The notes beneath the pieces were generated by a model, which worked only from the letters and a program-made list of their open reading frames with translations, had not been told where the DNA came from and ran no database searches. Made by a program: the position numbers and the translations under genes. This document shows, piece after piece, positions 1 through 5,384 of a stretch of 8,017 nucleotides of DNA; the first letter of the stretch is position 1; every line of letters starts with the position of its first letter. The stretch is from an uncultured Clostridium sp. (GTDB taxonomy: Bacteria > Bacillota > Clostridia > TANB77 > CAG-508), in the NCBI GenBank assembly GCA_900556455.1, contig USOV01000037.1, positions 1 to 8,017 of the forward strand. The letters are read 5' to 3'.

Positions 1-1738
1 TGTCGTATATGTTTTCTCCTTTTTGAGTTGGTGTTATTATTTGTGTTTTTTTGTTTATTTCTATGTATCTTATTTTTTCTAGCTTTTCTATTATTCCTCC
101 TCTTGTGGCACTTGTGCCTATTCCTGCTCCTTTTATTTGTTCTCTTAGTTCTTCATCTTCTATTAGTTTTCCTGCGTTTTCCATAGCTAGTATCATAGAG
201 CCTGAATTATATCTTGATGGCGGACTTGTTTCTGCATCTTTTATTGATAATTCTACTTGTTCTATTTTTTGACCTTTTTTTAAGTTTTTTAATCCTTCAT
301 TTGCCTCTGTTTTTGCTTCTTTATCTGGTTTTAAAATTTCTAGATATCCCTGATTTATACATATTTTCTCATTTGCAAAAAAAGTTTCATTATCTATATT
401 TACTGTTACTGCTACTTTATTAAATTCTGCTGGTGGGTAAAATATGCTTAAAAATCTTCTTACAATTAGTTTATATATTTCTTTATTTAAGTCTGTTAAT
501 TTATCATAATTCTCAAATCCTTGCCCTGTTGGAATTATTGCATAATGGTCTGTTATTTTACTATCATTTACATATTTTGTTTTTAATAAATTTGTAGAAT
601 ATTTTTCTTGTACCATTTTTGATATGTATTTTTGTATTTCTTCGTCTTTAAACCCGCGAGCTAATCCATTTAAGTTTTTAGATATTTCTTTTGCTACTGC
701 TGTTGACAATACTCTTGCATCTGTTCTTGGATATGTTACTAATTTTTTCTCATATAAATTTTGTATAATTTCTAGTGTTTCATCTGGTTTTATTTTAAAA
801 CGCTTTGTACATTCATTTTGAATTTCAGCCAAGTTGAATAAAAGAGGTGCATTTTCTTTTTGCTTAGTTCTTTTTATTTCAGAAACAGTTGCATCTTTTC
901 CTTTTAATGAATTTATAAATTTTTCTGCTTTTTCTTTTGTTTTAAACCCTGTTTCATTATATAATTCTGGATTCTCAAATTTATTTGATTTTTCATTTAC
1001 TTTCCATTCTGCAGTAAATGATCCATTTTCGGTACCAAATGCCCCTGAAATTTTATAATATTTTGTTTTTACAAAATTTCTAATTTCTCTTTCCCTTGAA
1101 ACTACCATACCTAGTACACATGTCATAACTCTTCCAATAGAAATAGATACTTTGTCTTCGTTTATTTCTTTTGCAACTCTTTTTCCATATATTATAGATA
1201 ACATTCTTGAGAAATTTATACCAATTAGGTAATCCTCTTTTGCTCTTAAATATGCTGAATCTGATAAACTATCATATTCAGACAAATCTTTTGCTTCGTT
1301 TATTCCTCTTAGTATTTCCTCCTCAGTTTGTGAGTCTATCCATACACGTTTCATTTTTGCTTTTGGATTTGGTTTTGCCATCATAAATACTAATCTTTGT
1401 ATATATTCCCCTTCTCTTCCAGAGTCTCCTGCATTATATATTTCACTAACATCATCCCTTTGTAACAAAGTTTGTACCACATTAAATTGGTTTTGTACTG
1501 CTGGAATTATCTCATATTTATATTCTTCTGGTAAAAATGGGAGTGTATCTAATCTCCAAAATTTTAATTTTTCGTCGTATTTTTCTGGGTATGACATTGT
1601 AACTAAATGACCAACACACCATGTAATAATCCATTCTTCAGATTCTAGATATCCATTTTTTCTATTTGTATTTACTTTTAATGCTTTTGCAAATTCCATT
1701 GCAACTGAAGGTTTCTCTGTAATTAGTAATTTTTTCAT
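1..1738 (-). CDS. topB: DNA topoisomerase III (type IA), C-terminus cut off by the window edge
   Basis: This type IA topoisomerase cuts one DNA strand through a 5'-phosphotyrosine and passes the other strand, decatenating or relaxing DNA in the cytoplasm. The frame is open from ATG at 1738 to base 1, giving 579 codons; TopB is usually about 650-730 residues, so the C-terminal end is missing. The N-terminus MKKLLITEKPSVA is a Toprim start with the acidic residue at E8. The second Toprim motif reads NAGDSGREGEY with D105. The second aspartate of the classical DxD is G107, a variation also found in other TopB groups. The catalytic tyrosine is Y336 in VTYPRTDA. TDHYAIIPT (D397, H398) and GIGTSATRGG (539-548) are further family signatures. 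A GGGGA ribosome binding site precedes the ATG, which lies 11 bp after aspS. Co-transcription with aspS, and so T-box control, is likely. Identification is firm; only the C-terminus is unseen. Confidence 0.95.
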   Translation of the reverse strand, partial: MKKLLITEKPSVAMEFAKALKVNTNRKNGYLESEEWIITWCVGHLVTMSYPEKYDEKLKFWRLDTLPFLPEEYKYEIIPAVQNQFNVVQTLLQRDDVSEIYNAGDSGREGEYIQRLVFMMAKPNPKAKMKRVWIDSQTEEEILRGINEAKDLSEYDSLSDSAYLRAKEDYLIGINFSRMLSIIYGKRVAKEINEDKVSISIGRVMTCVLGMVVSREREIRNFVKTKYYKISGAFGTENGSFTAEWKVNEKSNKFENPELYNETGFKTKEKAEKFINSLKGKDATVSEIKRTKQKENAPLLFNLAEIQNECTKRFKIKPDETLEIIQNLYEKKLVTYPRTDARVLSTAVAKEISKNLNGLARGFKDEEIQKYISKMVQEKYSTNLLKTKYVNDSKITDHYAIIPTGQGFENYDKLTDLNKEIYKLIVRRFLSIFYPPAEFNKVAVTVNIDNETFFANEKICINQGYLEILKPDKEAKTEANEGLKNLKKGQKIEQVELSIKDAETSPPSRYNSGSMILAMENAGKLIEDEELREQIKGAGIGTSATRGGIIEKLEKIRYIEINKKTQIITPTQKGENIYD

Positions 1739-1749
1739 TTTTTCCCCAT

Positions 1750-3510
1750 TTATTTTAAATCTATTTTTATATGTACATCTCTTAATTGTTCTGGTTTTAC
1801 AGCACTTGGTGCTCCCATAAGTAAATCTCTTGCTTTTTTATTTTTTGGAAATGCTATTATTTCTCTTAAGTTTTCTTCGTTTGCAATTAGCATTACCATT
1901 CTATCAAATCCTGGTGCTGCTCCTGCATGTGGTGGTGCTCCATACATAAATGCATTATATAATGCACCAAATTTTTTCTTTACATCTTCTTCTGTATAGC
2001 CTGCAAGTTCAAATGCTTTTACCATTAATTCTGGGTCGTGATTTCTTACAGCTCCAGAAGCCATTTCATATCCATTACATACAACATCATATTGATATGC
2101 TAAAATTTCTAATGGGTCTTTATTTTCTAAAGCCTCCATTCCTCCTTGAGGCATTGAAAATGGGTTATGGTTAAAATCTATTGTTCCTTCATCTGATAAT
2201 TCATACATTGGGAAGTCTACAATTAGGCAAAATCTGTATGCATTTTTTTCTATTAAGTCTAAACGTTTTCCAAGTTCTATTCTTACTTGGCCTGCTATTT
2301 TTTGAGCAGTTTTAAATTCATCTGCTATAAAGAAAATACTATCATTTTTCTTTACTCCAGCCTCTGCCATTTTTTCTTTTATTTCTTCTGTGATGAATTT
2401 TGAAATTCCTCCTGCATAATTTCCTTCTTCGTCTACTTTTACCCAAGCTAATCCTTTGGCCCCTACTTCTTCTACTGCAAATGTAGTCATATTATCAAAG
2501 AATTTTCTTCCTTGGCTTGCACCATTTGGAACTACAATTGCTTTTATTGTTTTATCTTTAAATGCGCCAAACTCGCTATTTACGAACATTTCTGTAAAGT
2601 CTTGTATTATAAGTGGATTTCTTAAATCTGGTTTATCTATTCCGTATTTTTCCATTGCTTCTTTATATGGAATTCTAAGGAATGGTCCTTCATCTACATT
2701 CCATGTTGTGAATTTTTTGAAAGTTGAAGAAAATACGTCTTCTAATACTTTAAATACGTCCTCTTGTGTTGCAAAGCTCATTTCAAAGTCTAATTGATAA
2801 AATTCTCCTGGTGCTCTATCTGCTCTTGGGTCTTCATCTCTAAAACATGGAGCTATTTGATAATACTTATCAAATCCAGATACCATAAGTAATTGTTTGA
2901 ATTGTTGTGGAGCTTGTGGAAGTGCATAGAATTCCCCTGGGTGAATTCTACTTGGAACTAAATAGTCTCTTGCTCCTTCTGGTGATGAATTTGCAAGTAT
3001 TGGTGTTTGAATTTCTGCAAATCCCAATTCATCCATTTTTGCTCTTAAAAATTTCATTATTTCTGAACGAAGCAAAATGTTTTTATGTATTTTATCATTT
3101 CTTAAATCTAGGTATCTATATTCTAGTCTTAAGTCTTCTTTAACTAATGAATTGTCTGCTTTTTCAGAGTTTATTTCAAATGGAAGAACATTTTTGCATT
3201 TTCCAAGTACTGTTATTTTTTTTGCTTCTATTTCAATTTCTCCTGTTGGTATTTTATTATTTTTATTAGTTCTTTCTAATACTGTTCCTTCCACAGATAT
3301 TGTCATTTCTGTTACTAAATTATCAGCAATTTTTCTTACTTCTTCATTATCTGCTACAACTATTTGTGTTATCCCATATTGGTCTCTTAAATCTATAAAT
3401 TTCATTGAGCCTAAGTTTCTTATTCTTTGTACCCATCCTGCTAGGCGTACTTCTTCTCCTTTGTTTTCAAGTCTTAATTCTCCACAATTGTGTGTTCTGT
3501 ATTCGTTCAT
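1750..3510 (-). CDS. aspS: Aspartate--tRNA ligase
   Basis: This class II synthetase charges tRNA-Asp with aspartate using ATP in the cytoplasm. At 586 residues it has normal bacterial AspRS length. The order is an N-terminal OB-fold anticodon-binding domain (about 1-105, with GWVQRIRNLGSMKFIDLRD near 25-43), class II motif 1 near 161-183, motif 2 with FRDE at 223-226, an inserted GAD domain at about 285-415, and motif 3 with GFDR at 534-537. After motif 2 it reads DPRADRAPGEFYQLDFE, not the more common LRADRQPEFTQID form, so it belongs to a divergent bacterial AspRS subgroup. The ATG at 3510 is preceded by GGGAGG (3518-3523) at 7-nt spacing, which fixes the start. Upstream lie an Asp-specific T-box leader and a 148-bp structured repeat. 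topB follows closely. I cannot tell whether it is a discriminating or non-discriminating (Asp/Asn) enzyme. Confidence 0.98.
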   Translation of the reverse strand: MNEYRTHNCGELRLENKGEEVRLAGWVQRIRNLGSMKFIDLRDQYGITQIVVADNEEVRKIADNLVTEMTISVEGTVLERTNKNNKIPTGEIEIEAKKITVLGKCKNVLPFEINSEKADNSLVKEDLRLEYRYLDLRNDKIHKNILLRSEIMKFLRAKMDELGFAEIQTPILANSSPEGARDYLVPSRIHPGEFYALPQAPQQFKQLLMVSGFDKYYQIAPCFRDEDPRADRAPGEFYQLDFEMSFATQEDVFKVLEDVFSSTFKKFTTWNVDEGPFLRIPYKEAMEKYGIDKPDLRNPLIIQDFTEMFVNSEFGAFKDKTIKAIVVPNGASQGRKFFDNMTTFAVEEVGAKGLAWVKVDEEGNYAGGISKFITEEIKEKMAEAGVKKNDSIFFIADEFKTAQKIAGQVRIELGKRLDLIEKNAYRFCLIVDFPMYELSDEGTIDFNHNPFSMPQGGMEALENKDPLEILAYQYDVVCNGYEMASGAVRNHDPELMVKAFELAGYTEEDVKKKFGALYNAFMYGAPPHAGAAPGFDRMVMLIANEENLREIIAFPKNKKARDLLMGAPSAVKPEQLRDVHIKIDLK

Positions 3511-3526
3511 AAACTTTCCTCCCTAT

Positions 3527-3556
3527 ATTATAAAATATTATAAAACTTTGTGAAAA
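3527..3556 (-). promoter_or_regulatory. Possible secondary aspS promoter between repeat A and the aspS ribosome binding site
   Basis: On the minus strand TTTTCA (3551-3556) lies 18 nt before TATAAT (3527-3532). Another TATAAT lies just upstream at 3537-3542. If used, it would give aspS transcription that escapes the T-box terminator. The region is almost pure A/T, so chance matches to a -10 box are expected and support is weak. Confidence 0.28.
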
Positions 3557-3557
3557 A

Positions 3558-3705
3558 TAGCCAAACGCAGGGGCTTATATATTTTAATAAGCGAATTGCC
3601 TCGGGGGGACCGCCGTGGGCTGTTAAAGGCGCAAGCCTTGTTACAGCGCCGGTGGGATAGCAATGAGCAATTTAAAATATATAACCCCGACGAGATTTGG
3701 CGGAT
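3558..3705 (+). repeat. Structured GC-rich 148-bp repeat, copy A
   Basis: This is one of two copies of a 148-bp element; the other is inverted at 5180-5327. The two are close to 90% identical, with the longest identical block at columns 44-77. It is much richer in G+C than its surroundings. In element orientation it starts TAGCC and ends GGCGGAT. It can fold end to end: GCCAAA/TTTGGC (columns 3-8 with 139-144), GGGG/CCCC, an A/T helix TATATATTTTAA/TTAAAATATATA, ATTGC/GCAAT (38-42 with 103-107), ACCG/CGGT, GCTGT/ACAGC, and an apical AAGGC-GCAA-GCCTT hairpin with a GNRA-type loop. Differences from copy B preserve pairing in two of these helices. It contains no convincing gene and no obvious target-site duplication. 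It sits in the aspS 5' leader, after the T-box terminator. It could be a MITE-like or REP-like element, or a structured RNA; I do not recognise the family. Confidence 0.9.
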
Positions 3706-3725
3706 GTCAAACATATTATCTAAAC

Positions 3726-3771
3726 AAAAAGACCTTTTATCCCTATATATAAATATATAGGGACGAAAGGT
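3726..3771 (-). terminator. Rho-independent terminator of the aspS T-box leader
   Basis: In the transcript ACCUUU (3766-3771) pairs with AAAGGU (3732-3737). After a small internal loop, CCCUAUAUAU (3753-3762) pairs with AUAUAUAGGG (3741-3750). The stem is followed by CUUUUUGUUU, with the U tract at 3726-3730. The 5' arm contains CGUCCCU, the 3' half of the antiterminator, so the two structures exclude each other as in other transcriptional T-boxes. Confidence 0.93.
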
Positions 3772-3889
3772 TTTATATTAGCTTCCGCGGTGCCACCCTT
3801 TTTGGATATTTCCCACTTTTATATTTAATTTTTGTTTTAGCTCCAATAAGTGTCACATAGAATTTTAAAATTCTCTTATTTTCATCGCT
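3726..3889 (-). promoter_or_regulatory. T-box riboswitch for tRNA-Asp, compact form, controlling aspS (and probably topB)
   Basis: The canonical T-box sequence AGGGUGGCACCGCGG is at 3785-3799. Its AGGG and GCG pair with CGUCCCU (3759-3765) to make the antiterminator. The bulge UGGC would bind the NCCA end of uncharged tRNA, with C facing discriminator G73 of tRNA-Asp. Stem I spans only about 3839-3889: AGC/GCU base, a GAUGA/GGA kink-like region, AAUAAG/CUUAUU (3875-3880 with 3845-3850), and a 6-bp hairpin AGAAUU/AAUUCU closed by UUAA. The specifier lies in the 3' side bulge AUGUGACA: GAC (3852-3854) followed by A, an Asp codon matching the downstream aspS. A weak UGGG/UCCA stem may be Stem III. 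No Stem II or distal Stem I platform is visible. Uncharged tRNA-Asp should stabilise the antiterminator and permit transcription. The T-box assignment is firm; the Stem I fold is hand-drawn. Confidence 0.92.
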
Positions 3890-3895
3890 TCAATA

Positions 3896-3924
3896 ATTGT
3901 ACTATTTTAATTACTATTTGTCAA
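3896..3924 (-). promoter_or_regulatory. Sigma-A-type promoter of the aspS T-box transcript
   Basis: TTGACA (3919-3924) is a perfect -35 box. After a 17-nt spacer comes TACAAT (3896-3901), one mismatch from the -10 consensus. Transcription should start near 3889, exactly at the 5' edge of the T-box Stem I. The promoter begins only 15 bp past the ctpA stop, so aspS has its own start even though it follows ctpA on the same strand. Confidence 0.88.
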
Positions 3925-3925
3925 G

Positions 3926-3950
3926 AAAATCAGTTTTAATTATTGATTTT
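3926..3950 (-). terminator. Weak A/T hairpin over the ctpA stop codon
   Basis: AAAATCA (3944-3950) is the inverse complement of TGATTTT (3926-3932) with an 11-nt loop. The stem carries the last ctpA codons and the stem-loop ends in only four T. It might end ctpA transcripts inefficiently just before the aspS promoter. The low G+C of the stem makes it a poor intrinsic terminator, so read-through into the T-box leader is possible. Confidence 0.33.
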
Positions 3951-5154
3951 TTAAGAAATTTATTGCAGTTTGTAATTGTTTATCTTGTGCCTCTTCTGTA
4001 GTTAATTTCTCATTTTCTACTTCTATATCTGGTGTTATTCCTACTTCATGGATTTTATTTCCTTTTGGAGTTCTAAATTCTTCTATTGTTACTTTTAATG
4101 CTCCTCCTATTGCAAGTGGCTCAACCTCTTGCATTATTCCTTTTCCATATGTTGTAGTTCCAATTATAGTTCCAGCTTCATTATCCTGTATTGCAGCTGC
4201 AAATATTTCTGTTGCACTTGCAGAGTTTTCATTTACCAATACTACAATTTTCATTTTTTCTGTGCTAGGGTTTGTAGATTTTGTTACTGTTTCAATATTA
4301 TTTTTATCATAAGTTTTTAATATAACATCTCCCATTGGTACAAATAGTTCTGACATTGAAATTGCTTCTGTTACTAATCCTCCACCATTTTCTCTTAAAT
4401 CTATAATTAAAGAATTTATATTTTGTTTTTTCAATTTTTCTAATTCTTCTTTGAATTTAGCAGTACAATTTTCTTCAAATCCAAGCATTTCTATATAGCC
4501 AATATTTCCATCTAGTACTTTTGATTCAATATATTTTATTTCTACTTTTCTTCTTTCAACATCTATAGAAAAAGTTTTATTATCTCTTAATATTTCTAGA
4601 TTTACTTTTGTTCCTTCTTCTCCTTTTACCATATTTGAAACATCAGTTAGTTCTAATCCATTACATTCTTTTCCATCAACTTTTTTTATTATATCTCCTG
4701 TTTGTAAATCTGCTTCTTCTGCAGGAGAGCCTTCTATTGGAAGTAATACTAAAATATCTCCATCATCGTTTTTAGTCATGTAAATTCCTATTCCAACATA
4801 ATTTCCATTTACAGATACCATTAAATCTTCTAATTCATCATTAGTAAGGTATTCGGTATATTTATCTCCAAGCCCTGCAACATAGCCCTTTAATGCAGCT
4901 TCTAGCATTTTTTCTTCATCTAGTTCACCTATGTAGTCTTTTTCTAAGTATTTTTTTAAAATCTCTATTTTTTTCTCTAGCACAGTTGTAGAGTCTGATA
5001 CAGATATATATTTAGTTAATGCCTCAATGTTTCCATTATCTGTTTTCATATAGTAATTATAGAATACTACTGATGTGATTAAAAATGTTACTAACATGGT
5101 TACTATAATTACCATTATTATTTTGTATATATTATTTTTTTTGTCAAAATTCAT
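3940..5154 (-). CDS. ctpA: C-terminal processing serine protease (S41A, Ctp/Prc family) with PDZ domain
   Basis: This protease is anchored in the membrane and acts outside the cytoplasm, cutting substrates with exposed C-termini. From the chosen start it is 404 residues, usual for CtpA/CtpB: a short cytoplasmic tail, one membrane segment (about 12-32), a helical region, a PDZ domain (about 117-205, with GSPAEEADLQTGDIIKKVDG at 142-161), and an S41 catalytic core. The catalytic pair is Ser313 in NENSASATE and Lys338 in YGKG, with Gln342 four residues later, so it should be active. The start is ATG at 5154, 7 nt after GGAGG (5162-5166). A 31-codon upstream extension beginning with TTG at 5247 is open but encoded by repeat B, so I reject it. 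Its position after ftsX and two murein hydrolases resembles the ftsE-ftsX-ctpB order of Bacillus subtilis. The hydrolases are natural candidate substrates, which is an inference. Confidence 0.96.
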   Translation of the reverse strand: MNFDKKNNIYKIIMVIIVTMLVTFLITSVVFYNYYMKTDNGNIEALTKYISVSDSTTVLEKKIEILKKYLEKDYIGELDEEKMLEAALKGYVAGLGDKYTEYLTNDELEDLMVSVNGNYVGIGIYMTKNDDGDILVLLPIEGSPAEEADLQTGDIIKKVDGKECNGLELTDVSNMVKGEEGTKVNLEILRDNKTFSIDVERRKVEIKYIESKVLDGNIGYIEMLGFEENCTAKFKEELEKLKKQNINSLIIDLRENGGGLVTEAISMSELFVPMGDVILKTYDKNNIETVTKSTNPSTEKMKIVVLVNENSASATEIFAAAIQDNEAGTIIGTTTYGKGIMQEVEPLAIGGALKVTIEEFRTPKGNKIHEVGITPDIEVENEKLTTEEAQDKQLQTAINFLKNQ

Positions 5155-5161
5155 GTATTTG

Positions 5162-5166
5162 CCTCC
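5162..5166 (-). promoter_or_regulatory. ctpA: Ribosome binding site that decides the ctpA start
   Basis: GGAGG on the minus strand lies 7 nt before the ATG at 5154, just outside repeat B (which ends at 5180). No comparable site precedes the upstream TTG at 5247, so translation should start at 5154. Confidence 0.88.
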
Positions 5167-5179
5167 AATCTGAAATAAA

Positions 5180-5327
5180 ATCCGCCGCATCTCGTCGGGG
5201 ATTATATATTTTAATTCGCTCATTTCATCCCACCTGCGCTGTAACAAGGTTTGCGCCTTTAACAGCCCACGGCGGTCCCCCCGACGAAATTCGCTTTTAA
5301 AATATATAAAACCCCTGCGTGCGGCTA
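5180..5327 (-). repeat. Structured GC-rich 148-bp repeat, copy B (inverted relative to copy A)
   Basis: This is the second copy of the element at 3558-3705, in the opposite orientation. It keeps the same 148-bp length after compensating one-base indels. Its outer helix is GCCGCA/TGCGGC where copy A has GCCAAA/TTTGGC, two A-T pairs replaced by G-C and C-G. The inner helix is ATTTC/GAAAT where copy A has ATTGC/GCAAT. The central hairpin has one change (G to A at column 78) that opens the pair next to the GCAA loop. It fills most of the gap between the M23 peptidase gene and ctpA and ends 13 bp before the ctpA ribosome binding site, so it would lie in the ctpA leader of any read-through transcript. 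Its minus strand happens to be open in the ctpA frame, which creates a false N-terminal extension. Confidence 0.9.
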
Positions 5328-5353
5328 ATGTAATTCTAAAATTGTATAGTTCT

Positions 5354-5383
5354 AATATATTTATAAATTAATAATTTATGCAA
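5354..5383 (-). promoter_or_regulatory. Possible ctpA promoter after the M23 gene
   Basis: TTGCAT (5378-5383), just past the stop codon of the M23 gene, is followed after 18 nt by TATATT (5354-5359). It would start a transcript passing through repeat B into ctpA. The boxes are imperfect and the background is almost all A/T, so this is only a candidate; ctpA may instead be read from the ftsX operon. Confidence 0.3.
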
Positions 5384-5384
5384 A

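Noticed and set aside
3077..3553. 158-codon open frame on the plus strand over aspS
   Set aside because: It is antisense to the aspS N-terminal half, has biased Ser/Leu/Phe-rich composition typical of the complement of an A-rich gene, and no ribosome binding site or family match.
3551..3730. Small RNA or peptide gene inside the aspS leader
   Set aside because: Apart from the T-box terminator and repeat A there is no open frame with a ribosome binding site, and no dedicated promoter/terminator pair.
5155..5247. Extended ctpA start with 31 extra residues
   Set aside because: It begins with TTG inside repeat B, has no good ribosome binding site, and a strong GGAGG-ATG start exists at 5154 directly before the membrane anchor.
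3558..5327. Composite transposon or insertion sequence bounded by the two repeats
   Set aside because: The enclosed segment holds only ctpA and the T-box leader, with no transposase and no clear target-site duplications at the copies.
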